Below are positions 1 to 11,100 of a stretch of 26,208 nucleotides of DNA, one piece after another; position 1 is the first letter of the stretch; each line of letters starts with the position of its first letter. A program made the translations under genes and the position numbers. Under the pieces are notes generated by a model. That model saw nothing but the letters and a program-made list of their open reading frames with translations. It was not told the DNA's origin and ran no database searches. Source of the stretch: Bacteroidales bacterium (GTDB lineage: Bacteria; Bacteroidota; Bacteroidia; Bacteroidales; Muribaculaceae). The DNA is taken from NCBI GenBank assembly GCA_004553095.1, contig SFMJ01000011.1:1-26208 (forward strand), given 5' to 3'.

Positions 1-1112
1 TACACCGGTTTGCACTTAGAGAGGGATGCAATGGTCGATGGCGGACTCTGGATCTGCTTGCCGTCGAGTTCGTAAGCCACGCAAATCTTGATCTTGTCGA
101 GACCTGACAATACATCCAAGAGCATCAGCGCCCAGTGGGTGATGCCGGAGAGCTCGGAAGTGTAGCGTGCCACCACGGCGTCAAACCACCCGATGCGGCG
201 GGGACGCCCGGTTACTGTGCCATACTCATGGCCTCGCTCGCGGATGCCATCGCCGATCTCATTATGAAGTTCGGTGGGGAAAGGACCCGCTCCGACGCGG
301 GTGCAATATGCCTTGGCCACACCCACCACGCGGTCGATCCATTGAGGTGCGATGCCTGCACCCACAGGCACTGACGATGCCGAAGGTGTCGATGATGTCA
401 CAAAGGGATAGGTGCCATGATCGATACAGAGCATCATGCCTTGTGCCCCCTCGAAGAGTATGCGCTTGTTGTCGCTCTTCAGGGCGTCATTGATAAGTCG
501 GGAGGTGTCGCAGATCATCGGCGCAAGTCGCTCGGCAAGCTTCATATACTGCTTGTATACCTGCTCCACATCGAAGGTGGCGAGACCAAGCATCTGCAAT
601 TCCCGGTTCTTCACCGAGAGTGCTGCCGCGAGGCGCTCGTGGAAATATTCCGGCTCCAGAAGGTCGCCCATTCGCATGCCGATGCGGCTATACTTATCTG
701 CGTATGCCGGACCGATTCCCTTCTTCGTCGTGCCGATCTGCTGATTGCCCTTGCTCGCCTCGTAGGCACCATCCAGAACAGGATGCCAGGGCATCACCAT
801 CGTGGCGCGAGTCGAGATATAGAGCTGATAGTCGGTGATGCCGCGGTCGTGAAGCTTGTCTAATTCCGCACATACCGACACCGGATTCACCACCATGCCA
901 TTGCCCATCACATTAACTGTGTGGGGATTGAAGATGCCCGATGGTATGCTCTGAAGAGAATATTTGTTGCCGCCGAACACTACGCTGTGACCGGCGTTAT
1001 TCCCTCCCTGATATCTCACTGCCATGTCGGCACGTGTGGCAAAGTAGTCGGTGATCTTTCCCTTGCCTTCATCTCCCCATTGGGATCCTATCACTACAAG
1101 TCTCTCTGACAT
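1..1112 (-). CDS. purA: Adenylosuccinate synthetase, 3' end outside the window
   Basis: PurA joins IMP and aspartate using GTP to give adenylosuccinate, the first step from IMP to AMP, in the cytosol. Reading the minus strand from ATG at 1112 gives 370 residues before the left edge; the family is usually about 420-430, so roughly 50 C-terminal residues are missing. The N-terminus has the GTP-binding loop GSQWGDEGKGK with the catalytic Asp, then NAGHS with the catalytic His. Further on come EGAQGAMLCIDHGTYPFVTSS and the signature TGRPRRIGWFD. It is the last visible gene of the purine operon, 71 nt after purB, which makes the next intermediate's lyase. No promoter was seen in that gap, so co-transcription is inferred. 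The variants around the TYPFVTSS region look closer to Gram-positive PurA than to Bacteroides PurA, judged from memory. Confidence 0.96.
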   Translation of the reverse strand, partial: MSERLVVIGSQWGDEGKGKITDYFATRADMAVRYQGGNNAGHSVVFGGNKYSLQSIPSGIFNPHTVNVMGNGMVVNPVSVCAELDKLHDRGITDYQLYISTRATMVMPWHPVLDGAYEASKGNQQIGTTKKGIGPAYADKYSRIGMRMGDLLEPEYFHERLAAALSVKNRELQMLGLATFDVEQVYKQYMKLAERLAPMICDTSRLINDALKSDNKRILFEGAQGMMLCIDHGTYPFVTSSTPSASSVPVGAGIAPQWIDRVVGVAKAYCTRVGAGPFPTELHNEIGDGIRERGHEYGTVTGRPRRIGWFDAVVARYTSELSGITHWALMLLDVLSGLDKIKICVAYELDGKQIQSPPSTIASLSKCKPV

Positions 1113-1128
1113 TTATTTGTTTCTTTTT

Positions 1129-1176
1129 GCGGCCCCGCCCCGAAGAACTCGTTAGAACCTCCGGTCGGATGGCCGC
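1129..1176 (-). other. Weak inverted repeat in the purB-purA gap
   Basis: GCGGCC at 1129-1134 and GGCCGC at 1171-1176 are perfect 6-bp arms separated by 36 nt. They could form a long-loop hairpin in the mRNA between purB and purA. There is no U-tract suited to termination. It may be an mRNA processing or stability element, or chance in a GC-rich gap. Confidence 0.25.
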
Positions 1177-1183
1177 TGTTAAG

Positions 1184-2479
1184 TTATTTTATTCCGTTAC
1201 GATCGAAGATATAGTCTACATTCTTCATATAGTAGTCGAGGGTGAAGCAGCCATCCAGCTCTTCGTCGCTTAGATTGGCTTTTACCACCTCATTCTCACG
1301 AAGCAGATCGATGTAAGGTACACCATTCGCCATCGCCGCCATCGCTACCGGCTGCACCGTGTCGTATGCCTTCTCGCGAGCAAAACCCTTGGCGATCAGT
1401 GCATTCATCACACGCTGTGCGAAGATCACTCCATTGGTGATATAGATGTTCTGACGCATACGATCTTCGAACACTGTGAGATTGCCCAAGATGTTGCACA
1501 TACGATTGAGCATATAATCCAACAGCATGGTGGCGTCGGGCAGGATGATGCGCTCGGTGGCAGAGTGGGAGATATCTCTCTCATGCCAGAGTGCCACATT
1601 CTCGTAGGCTGTCACCATATAGCCACGGAGCACGCGTGCGCAGCCGCACATATTCTCCGAACCGATCGGGTTGCGCTTGTGGGGCATAGCGCTCGAGCCC
1701 TTCTGACCCTTGCCGAATGCCTCTTCCACCTCATGCACCTCGGTGCGCTGCAAACCACGAATCTCCATAGCCATCTGCTCGATCGAGGCGCCGATTACAG
1801 CCAAGGTGGCTAGATAATAGGCATGGCGATCGCGCTGTATCACCTGTGTCGAGACGTCGGCACTGTTGATGCCAAGTTTCTCGCATACATAGTCCTGTAC
1901 GAAGGGTGGTATGTTGGCAAAGTTGCCCACTGCTCCCGAGATTTTGCCCACTTCCACACCCTGTGCTGCCTCTTCGAATCGCTTGATGTTGCGCTGCATC
2001 TCGGCGTGCCATAGCACCCACTTCAAGCCGAACGATGTGATGTCGGCATGGATGCCGTGAGTCCTGCCGATGCAGGGGGTGTACTTATATTTCAATGCCT
2101 GGCTGCGAAGCATTGCTGCAAAGCGCTGAAGATCTTCGCGGATGATCTCGTTGGCTTGCTTCAGTAGATAGCCATTGGCGGTGTCCACCACATCGGTAGA
2201 GGTCAGACCATAATGCACCCACTTGCGCTCCTCGCCCAGCGATTCGCTCACCGCACGGGTGAACGCCACGATGTCATGGCGTGTCTGCTCTTCGATCTCT
2301 TTGATGCGATCGATATTGAATGTGGCGTTCTTCCAAAGCTTGTCGATATCCTCTGACGGTACAACTCCCAATTCTCTCCAGGCCTCTGCCGAAAGAATCT
2401 CTACCTTCAGATAGGCGTTAAATTTATTCTCTTCTGTCCAGATGGCGCGCATCTGTTCGCGTGAATATCTTGGTATCAT
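1184..2479 (-). CDS. purB: Adenylosuccinate lyase
   Basis: PurB removes fumarate twice in purine synthesis: from SAICAR to give AICAR, and from adenylosuccinate to give AMP. The 431-residue length and the N-terminus MIPRYSREQM fit the Bacillus/Clostridia subfamily of the fumarase/aspartase superfamily. The flexible-loop signature SSAMPHKRNP is at residues 262-271 and contains the catalytic Ser. A conserved catalytic-type His lies in GRTHGIHA near residue 141. The start at 2479 gives the expected N-terminus with no extension. The gene lies between folD (74 nt upstream) and purA (71 nt downstream). From memory, Bacteroides species usually carry the other, E. coli-like PurB of about 448 residues, so this subtype is unexpected in a Bacteroidales background. 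Confidence 0.97.
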   Translation of the reverse strand: MIPRYSREQMRAIWTEENKFNAYLKVEILSAEAWRELGVVPSEDIDKLWKNATFNIDRIKEIEEQTRHDIVAFTRAVSESLGEERKWVHYGLTSTDVVDTANGYLLKQANEIIREDLQRFAAMLRSQALKYKYTPCIGRTHGIHADITSFGLKWVLWHAEMQRNIKRFEEAAQGVEVGKISGAVGNFANIPPFVQDYVCEKLGINSADVSTQVIQRDRHAYYLATLAVIGASIEQMAMEIRGLQRTEVHEVEEAFGKGQKGSSAMPHKRNPIGSENMCGCARVLRGYMVTAYENVALWHERDISHSATERIILPDATMLLDYMLNRMCNILGNLTVFEDRMRQNIYITNGVIFAQRVMNALIAKGFAREKAYDTVQPVAMAAMANGVPYIDLLRENEVVKANLSDEELDGCFTLDYYMKNVDYIFDRNGIK

Positions 2480-2553
2480 CTATTCTCCTTTTCGTTTGAT
2501 GGAAATGTATTTCGATCTTTTCGTTACACGATTATTACTCTCTACGTGGCAGA

Positions 2554-3405
2554 TTACTTCTCCATGGCGCGAAGATAGCACTCCAGGGTGTTCTCCATCA
2601 GGCAGGCGCGGGTCATTGGTCCTACGCCACCCGGCACGGGGGTGATCACCGAGGCTATCGGCTCGACATTGGCATAGTCGACATCGCCGGCAAGTTTGCC
2701 GGTCTCCGGGTCTCGATTCACTCCGACATCGATCACTACGGCGCCGGGTGCCACCATATCGGCGGTGACGAATCGAAGTCGTCCCACTGCCGCCACCAGT
2801 ATATCGGCACGGCGGGTCACCTCCGCCAAGTTCTTCGTGCGGCTGTGTGCCACGGTCACTGTCGCATTGCGATCCAATAGCATCTTCGACATCGGGAGCC
2901 CCACGATGTTGCTGCGGCCGATCACTACTGCCTCTTTACCCTCGATCTCTACGCCTGCCTCATCGAGCATGCGCATCACTCCCTTGGGTGTGCAGGGGTA
3001 GACGCAGGGGCGCTTCTGCCACAAGGAGGCTACATTCGCCGGGTGGAATCCATCCACATCCTTCTCATGGCTGATCGCTTCGATCACTCGATCTTCGTTG
3101 ATGTGGCGTGGCACCGGCAATTGCACCAAAACACCATCCACCGTGTCGTCGGCATTCAATTTGCCGATAACTTCCAGCAGCTCTTCTTCGCTCGTCTCCT
3201 CCGGAAGACGAATCGTGGTGCTCTTATAGCCCACTTGCTCGGCATCCTTCCCTTTCGATTTGACATACGACTGGCTTGCAGGGTCTTCGCCCACCAAGAT
3301 CACTGCCAAGTGGGGCGCTCTGCCATATTTCTCCACAAGTGCGGGTACTTGGGCTGCGATATCTTCTTTGATTTTCTTCGCTAAGTCTTTACCGCTGATG
3401 ATCAT
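2554..3405 (-). CDS. folD: Bifunctional methylenetetrahydrofolate dehydrogenase/methenyl-THF cyclohydrolase
   Basis: FolD converts 5,10-methylene-THF to 10-formyl-THF with NADP. The product is the formyl donor for PurH and for PurN. The protein has 283 residues, normal for the family. The catalytic Tyr and Lys are in SYVKSKGK (Y47, K51). The substrate loop VQLPVP spans about 92-97, with Q94. The active-site Asp is in KDVDGFHPAN (D117). The dinucleotide-binding segment GRSNIVGLPMS is near 163, and the C-terminal ITPVPGGVGPMTR is intact. It sits inside the purine operon between purD and purB (63 and 74 nt gaps), which fits its role of supplying the one-carbon unit. No promoter is seen directly before it. 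Confidence 0.97.
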   Translation of the reverse strand: MIISGKDLAKKIKEDIAAQVPALVEKYGRAPHLAVILVGEDPASQSYVKSKGKDAEQVGYKSTTIRLPEETSEEELLEVIGKLNADDTVDGVLVQLPVPRHINEDRVIEAISHEKDVDGFHPANVASLWQKRPCVYPCTPKGVMRMLDEAGVEIEGKEAVVIGRSNIVGLPMSKMLLDRNATVTVAHSRTKNLAEVTRRADILVAAVGRLRFVTADMVAPGAVVIDVGVNRDPETGKLAGDVDYANVEPIASVITPVPGGVGPMTRACLMENTLECYLRAMEK

Positions 3406-3468
3406 CTCTTTAGCTTTGAGTATTTTCGTGTTAGATTTGTTTATTTCCGTTTTATCCGTCAGACTTTC

Positions 3469-4719
<1,251 letters not shown>

Positions 4720-4733
4720 TACGATGGCCGATA

Positions 4734-6263
4734 TTAATGTTTGAAGTGACGCATGCCGGTGAAGAGCATGGCGATTCCTTTCTCGTTGGCTTTCTTGATG
4801 GAGTCTTCATCGCGGATGCTTCCACCCGGTTGAACGATGGCGCTGACACCATAATGTGATGCCTGCTCCACAGTGTCGTCGAAGGGGAGGAATCCGTCGG
4901 ATGCCAATACCAAACCTTCGGTGGCTCCGGCGGCTTTTGCCTCTTCCAAGGCGATGCCTGCTGAGCCGACACGGTTCATCTGACCTGCTCCCACACCAAG
5001 TGTGGCCCCATTTTTCACCACTACGATTGCATTTGATTTAACATGCTTCACGATCTTCCAACCGAAGTCCATGTCTGCCAATTCTTGTGCCGAGGGGTGA
5101 CGCTCGGTCACGGTCATCGAGTCGACGATGTCGAGACACTGTGTGTCGGCATCCTGCACCAGCATGCCGCCGGTCACTCCGACGTATGCCGGACGACTCT
5201 CATGGCCATCCTCCATCTTAACCTCGAGCACGCGAAGGTTTTTCTTCTTCGAGAATACCTCCAATGCGCCGGCGCTGAACGATGGTGCCATCACGATCTC
5301 CAAGAAGATTGGCTTCATCGCCAATGCCACCTCTTCGGTGACTTCACGGTTGAATGCCACGATGCCGCCATAGATGCTCACTTTGTCAGCCTCGTAGGCG
5401 CGTGTCCATGCCTCCATCACATCCTTGCCCACGGCGGCTCCACAGGGATTCATGTGCTTCAAACCCACGCAGAAGGGCTCGCTGAATTCGCTCACGATCT
5501 CAAGAGCTGCATTGGCATCCTGTATATTATTGTAAGAGAGTTCTTTACCCTGAATCTGACGGGCTGTTGCCACGCTATATGAATATTCCTTGGCTGTGCG
5601 ATAGAACTTAGCCTGCTGGTGAGGATTCTCTCCATAGCGGAGGCTCTGCACTTCGTCGAATGCCAAGAAAAGCTTCTCAGGCAGACCTGCCTGACGTCGC
5701 ATATATGTGGCGATATGGCTGTCGTAAAGCGCTGTGTGAGTATAGGCCTTGGCTGAGAGCTGTAGGCGTGTCTCGTGTGTCGTATTGCCATTTGCCTCGA
5801 TCTCTTCGAGCACTTTCGAATAGTCGGCGGGATCGCATACCACTGTGACACTCTTGCAGTTCTTCGCTGCCGAACGAAGCATCGAGGGGCCACCTATGTC
5901 GATGTTCTCGATTGCATCCGCCAGAGTCACGTCAGGCTTCGCTACTGTCGCCTCGAAGGGGTAGAGGTTCACACACACCAAGTCGATCAGACCGATGCCA
6001 TTCTCGGCAAGTTGTGCCATATCGCCCTCATTGTCGCGACGTCCCAACAGTGCGCCATGCACCTTCGGGTGGAGCGTCTTAACTCTGCCGCCGCATATCT
6101 CCGGAAATCCGGTGATCTCGCTGATGCCGATCACTCCCAAACCACTCTCTTCGAGCATCTTCTGAGTGCCGCCTGTGGCGATGATATCCCATCCAAGTCG
6201 CTTCAAGGAGTGTGCAAATTCCACTACTCCTCTCTTATCACTTACGCTTACTAAAGCTTTCAT
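4734..6263 (-). CDS. purH: Bifunctional AICAR transformylase/IMP cyclohydrolase
   Basis: PurH performs the last two steps to IMP: formylation of AICAR by 10-formyl-THF, then ring closure. The protein has 509 residues. The N-terminal MGS-like cyclohydrolase domain spans about 1-195, with ATGGT and GGRVKTLHP (58-66). The C-terminal transformylase domain has RYGENPHQ at 209-216, the catalytic Lys-His pair K269-H270 in GLKHMNPCGAAVG, and the family C-terminus TGMRHFKH. Start and stop match the family with no extension. The gene is 60 nt downstream of purM and 14 nt upstream of purD. Its N-terminal sequence resembles Bacillus/Clostridia PurH more than the Bacteroides form (from memory). The folD gene two genes downstream can supply its formyl donor. 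Confidence 0.97.
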   Translation of the reverse strand: MKALVSVSDKRGVVEFAHSLKRLGWDIIATGGTQKMLEESGLGVIGISEITGFPEICGGRVKTLHPKVHGALLGRRDNEGDMAQLAENGIGLIDLVCVNLYPFEATVAKPDVTLADAIENIDIGGPSMLRSAAKNCKSVTVVCDPADYSKVLEEIEANGNTTHETRLQLSAKAYTHTALYDSHIATYMRRQAGLPEKLFLAFDEVQSLRYGENPHQQAKFYRTAKEYSYSVATARQIQGKELSYNNIQDANAALEIVSEFSEPFCVGLKHMNPCGAAVGKDVMEAWTRAYEADKVSIYGGIVAFNREVTEEVALAMKPIFLEIVMAPSFSAGALEVFSKKKNLRVLEVKMEDGHESRPAYVGVTGGMLVQDADTQCLDIVDSMTVTERHPSAQELADMDFGWKIVKHVKSNAIVVVKNGATLGVGAGQMNRVGSAGIALEEAKAAGATEGLVLASDGFLPFDDTVEQASHYGVSAIVQPGGSIRDEDSIKKANEKGIAMLFTGMRHFKH

Positions 6264-6323
6264 CTATTTCGTTTAATTGTTCGATTTTGGGTTGCTTTCT
6301 TTCTCTCTTAGAGCCGGGAACAT

Positions 6324-7349
6324 TTATACCAATGTCACTCCCGTGCCTTTCACTACCTTGCCGATCTCTCGAGCTTCGATGCCCGAGCCTCGGAGTGTCT
6401 CGATCGCCTTCTCTGCATCTTGGGCACGAAGTGCAATCACCATACCGATACCCATGTTGAAGATGTTGAACATCTCGCGTCGGGGCAGATTGCCATACTT
6501 GCGGAGAAGGTCGAACACCGGGAGGATATCCCAGCTGCCATCCTTGATCTCTACCCCCAGTCCTTCACTCAAGATGCGGGGGATATTCTCGTCGAAGCCG
6601 CCGCCGGTGATATGGGCTACGCCATGCACCTCCACCGTTTTGATAAGTTTAAGCACAGGCTTTACATAGATCGCTGTCGGTGTCAGGAGCATCTCGCCGA
6701 GGCTCTGTTCGCCGGTCTCTTCATAGCGTGAGTTAAGATCCAACTTGGCATCTGCCACGATCTTACGCACCAATGAGAAGCCGTTGGAGTGAACTCCGGT
6801 CGAGGGGAGGCCGATCAGCACATCTCCCTCTGCCACCTTCGAGCCGTCGATCAGTTCTTCCTTCTCTACAGCTCCGACGGTGAAGCCGGCGATGTCATAA
6901 TCTTCGGGGGCATACATGCCCGGCATCTCGGCAGTCTCGCCACCCACCAAGGCACATCCTGCCTGGCGGCATCCCTCTGCCACACCCGAGACGATTGCCT
7001 CTACCACCTCCGGACGATTGTGACCCACTGCCACATAGTCCAAGAAGAGGAGCGGCTCGGCTCCCTGTGCCAACACGTCGTTGACACACATCGCCACTGC
7101 GTCGATGCCGATCGTGTCGTGACGATCCATAGCGAAGGCTATCTTCAATTTTGTGCCTACTCCATCTGTGCCACTCACCAAGATAGGATGCTTATAGCCC
7201 AACGAGCCGAGGTCGAACATCCCTCCGAAGGCGCCGATGCCTCCCATGCATCCCTGTCGGGTGGTAGATGCAACATGCTTTTTGATGCGGCTCACCACCT
7301 CATATCCTGCTTCAAGATTTACTCCTGATGCTTCATAACTTTTTGCCAT
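6324..7349 (-). CDS. purM: Phosphoribosylformylglycinamidine cyclo-ligase (AIR synthetase)
   Basis: PurM closes the imidazole ring, converting FGAM to AIR with ATP. Its 341 residues match the canonical E. coli/Bacillus-type length. Visible motifs are the glycine-rich GTDGVGTKLKIAF near residue 60, NDVLAQGAEPLLFLDY, VGGETAEMPGMY, and HITGGGFDENIPR in the C-terminal half. From memory, Bacteroides species usually encode a divergent PurM of about 390 residues, so the canonical type is another hint of mixed ancestry. The gene begins 14 nt after purC and precedes purH by 60 nt. The substrate comes from PurL and the product goes to PurE, both in the same operon. Confidence 0.97.
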   Translation of the reverse strand: MAKSYEASGVNLEAGYEVVSRIKKHVASTTRQGCMGGIGAFGGMFDLGSLGYKHPILVSGTDGVGTKLKIAFAMDRHDTIGIDAVAMCVNDVLAQGAEPLLFLDYVAVGHNRPEVVEAIVSGVAEGCRQAGCALVGGETAEMPGMYAPEDYDIAGFTVGAVEKEELIDGSKVAEGDVLIGLPSTGVHSNGFSLVRKIVADAKLDLNSRYEETGEQSLGEMLLTPTAIYVKPVLKLIKTVEVHGVAHITGGGFDENIPRILSEGLGVEIKDGSWDILPVFDLLRKYGNLPRREMFNIFNMGIGMVIALRAQDAEKAIETLRGSGIEAREIGKVVKGTGVTLV

Positions 7350-7363
7350 CTCCCTTAGCTCTT

Positions 7364-8077
7364 TTATTTGATGGAGTTAAGACGGCTGTCGATCTCTTCG
7401 TAGGCACCGATCACGTTGCCAAGGTCGCGACGGAAACGGTCTTTGTCGAGTTTCTCGTTTGTCTTGGCATCCCACAGACGGCAGGTGTCGGGGCTGATCT
7501 CGTCTGCCAATACGATCTTGCCTTCTGATGTCTTGCCAAATTCGATCTTGAAGTCGATCAGACGAATTCCGATCTTGGAGAAGAGCTCTTTGAGCAATGT
7601 GTTGATACGGGCTGTCATGTCGTAAATCTCTGCCAACTCTTCGTAGGTGGCGGCTCCAAGTGCTACGGCATGGTGATCATTGATCAGTGGATCGCCAAGT
7701 GCATCATCCTTGTAGCAGATCTCCATGATCGTGTTGGGAGCAGGTGTTCCCTCTTCGATGCCGAGTCGTTTCGCCATCGAGCCGGCGATCACGTTGCGTA
7801 CGATTACCTCCAAGGGCACGATGCTTACCTTCTTGCAGAGCTGGTCGCGATCGTTCAAGGTCTCGATGTAGTGTGTCGGGATACCTGCCTCATTCAGCTT
7901 CTTGAAGATGATAGTGGTGATCTCGTTGTTCAAGACTCCCTTGTTGTCGATCGTTGCCTTCTTCAGATTGTTAAAGGCGGTAGCTGCATCCTTGTAGTGG
8001 ATGATTACAAGGTTCTCATCGTCGGTTGCATACACTTGTTTTGCTTTGCCCTCATAGAGCATCTCTTTCTTTTCCAT
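7364..8077 (-). CDS. purC: SAICAR synthetase (phosphoribosylaminoimidazole-succinocarboxamide synthase)
   Basis: PurC adds aspartate to CAIR with ATP to give SAICAR, the substrate of PurB. The 237-residue protein is the short bacterial type. It shows the N-terminal LYEGKAKQVY nucleotide-binding segment, the signature VPLEVIVRNVIAGSMAKR, and the C-terminal ADEISPDTCRLWD block with Asp/Glu ligands. From memory, Bacteroides PurC is usually a longer form of about 314 residues, so the short Bacillus/Clostridia-like version stands out. It lies 56 nt after purL and 14 nt before purM. No separate promoter was seen. Confidence 0.97.
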   Translation of the reverse strand: MEKKEMLYEGKAKQVYATDDENLVIIHYKDAATAFNNLKKATIDNKGVLNNEITTIIFKKLNEAGIPTHYIETLNDRDQLCKKVSIVPLEVIVRNVIAGSMAKRLGIEEGTPAPNTIMEICYKDDALGDPLINDHHAVALGAATYEELAEIYDMTARINTLLKELFSKIGIRLIDFKIEFGKTSEGKIVLADEISPDTCRLWDAKTNEKLDKDRFRRDLGNVIGAYEEIDSRLNSIK

Positions 8078-8133
8078 TGCTATTATTGGGTTATTGATTG
8101 TTTCCTTTGTTTTATTTTTTTGTTGACTCTTTT

Positions 8134-11100
8134 TTATCCATTGACTTTACGGAAGTAGTCGACCGCATTCTTGAAGAGATTCTGCGACTTATTGCCTGCC
8201 ACATTCTTCATCAGCCCTTCGCGATAACGCTCGGAGTGACCCATCTTGCCCAGGATATGTCCGTCGGGTGAGATGATACCCTCAATCGCCCAAGAGGATC
8301 CGTTGGGGTTATGGGGTGATTGCATGGTGGCATGTCCTGTTGCCGGGTCGGCATATTGGAATGCTATCTGGCCATTGTCGGAGAGTCGCTTGAGCAGTGC
8401 CTCGTCTGCCACGAACTTACCCTCGCCATGCGACATTGCCACGGAGTGGAGATCGCCACACTCGAAGCTGCCGAGCCAGGGCGAGGCCACCGTGCCGACA
8501 CGTGTCTGCGCGATCTGCGAGATGTGACGGTTGATGTCGTTGCGGAATAGGGTAGGACTCTCCGGAGTCAAGTCGCCGATCTTGCCAAATGGCAGAAGTC
8601 CCGATTTTACCAAGGCCTGGAACCCGTTGCAGATTCCCAAGATAAGTCCGCCACGCTCCAAGAGACGCTCTACGGCGCTCTTCACATGCTCGTTCAGAAG
8701 CACGGTGGCGATGAATTTGCCCGATCCGTCAGGCTCGTCGGCTGCCGAGAAGCCGCCGCTGATCGCCAGTATGTGGCATGCATCGATCTCGGCTGCCATC
8801 TCGCGGCATGAGTCGTTGATATCTTCGGCGCTCAGATTGCGGAACACGCCGATCTTTACCTCTGCACCCTCTGCCATAAAGGCGGCCTGCATATCGTAGT
8901 CGCAGTTGGTGCCGGGGAAGACAGGCAGGAACACTCGCGGATGTTCCACTGCTTCTCCCTTATAGCCCTCCGCGCGTCGGGTGCTGTTGGCATCGGGTGC
9001 CTCTCCATGACTCTCTGCCCGGTCGGGATAGATGGTGTTGAATCGCTCTCTTATCTTCTCTGCCAGCATCTCTCCGTCATAACTGTGATGGTCGATCTTC
9101 ACCACGTTCTCTTCGATGGTGTATCCGATAAATTCCACCCCGGGGATGCTTACCGGCTCTTTGGCTTCGATCACAATCGAGCCGTAGGCGCTGTCGAAGA
9201 GTTCATGCTCATCGTATGACACATCGACTCCGACGCGATTGCCAAGACTCATTTTCACCAAGGCCTCGGCGAGTCCTCCCATGCCAATGGCGTAGGCACT
9301 CACCACATTGCCAGATGCTATCTCTTGATGCAATGCATCGTATGCCATCTTCAGTCCCTCGGTGTCGGGCATCTTGTTGGCAAGTGGACGATGTTTTACT
9401 AAGTATATACCATGATTTGCCTTCTTGAAGTCGGGGCTGATGACATGGCGTGAATCCACAATCACCGCACCGAAGGCTATCAGTGTCGGAGGAACGCTTA
9501 TCTCACCGAAGGTGCCGCTCATCGAGTCTTTACCTCCGATCGAGGGAAGTCCCAATTCTTTCTGCATGCGGAGCGTGCCGAGGAGTGCCGCCAAGGGCTT
9601 GCCCCATGCCTGCTCGCTGCTCATACGCTCGAAATATTCCTGGTAGGAGAAACGCATACGGCGATAGTCTGCCCCCGCTGCCACGGCTTTTGCCACTGCC
9701 TCTACCACTGAGTAGGCTGCACCATGATAGGGACTCCAACTCATGATGTAGGGATTGAATCCCCAACTCATCATGCTCGCAGTGTGGGTGGTGTGGGCGC
9801 CAACAGGCAATTTCTGTACGCTTACCTGGGTCTCTGTGCCGTTGGTCTTGCCACCGAAGGGCATCAGAACGGTCGAGGCCCCGATCGTAGAGTCGAACAT
9901 CTCGATAAGTCCACGCTGTGACGTGACGTTGGCATCAAGAAGATTGTTGACAAACTTTTCATCCAGGTCTTTACCCTCGACTTCGCGTGCAAAGGGATTG
10001 CAGAGTTCCACGCTCTTGATTACTGCCTTGGCATAATGGGGCGCTCCCGCTGAGTCGATAAATTCTCGCTTCAGGTCTGCCACCACCTTGCCGTCGCGCA
10101 TCATACGCATACGTCCCGAGTCGGTAACATCTGCCACATGGCGCACCTCGATATTCTCTTCGTGACAATATTTCACGAACTCTTCCATATCTTTGGCCTC
10201 TACCACCACCGACATACGCTCTTGGCTCTCGGAGATGGCAAGCTCTGTGGCATTGAGTCCGTCATATTTTGTAGTGACGCGGTCGAGGTAGATGTCAAGA
10301 CCATCGGTCAATTCGCCGATAGCGACGCTCACACCTCCGGCGCCAAAGTCATTCGATTTCTTGACCAGTCGGGTCACCTCCGGACGACGGAAGAGTCGCG
10401 ACAATTTGCGCTCTTCGGGGGCGTTACCCTTCTGCACTTCGCTGCCACACATCTCGAGCGACGATTCGTTGTGCTCTTTCGATGAGCCGGTGGCGCCTCC
10501 GATACCGTCGCGGCCTGTGCGGCCTCCGAACATCAGCACCACATCTCCGGCTTCCGGACGCTCGCGACGAACATCACATGCCCTCACGGCTCCTGCCACT
10601 GCGCCCACCTCGAGACGCTTCGCCACATAGCCCGGATGATAGATCTCGCGTACATGGGTCGTGGCAAGTCCGATCTGATTGCCGTAGGAGGAATAACCCC
10701 CGGCTGCCACCTTCGAGATGACACGCTGTGGAAGTTTTCCCGGCAGGGTCTTGTCGATTGGCATATAGATATCCCCGGCACCGGTGACGCGCATCGCCTG
10801 ATATACATAGCTGCGGCCACTCAGCGGGTCGCGGATCGCTCCCCCAAGACAGGTCGATGCCCCGCCGAAGGGCTCTATCTCGGTCGGGTGATTGTGGGTC
10901 TCGTTCTTGAACTGGAAGAGCCATTTCTCGGTCTCTCCATCCACGTCTACATCTACATAGATGCTGCATGCATTGTTCTCTTCACTCTGCTCTAAGTCGT
11001 CGAGCATGCCATGCTTACGAAGCCATCTCGCTCCGATGGTGGCGAGATCCATCAGACATAGGGGCTTATGCTCTCTACCCAATTCGGCTCGCATGCCATG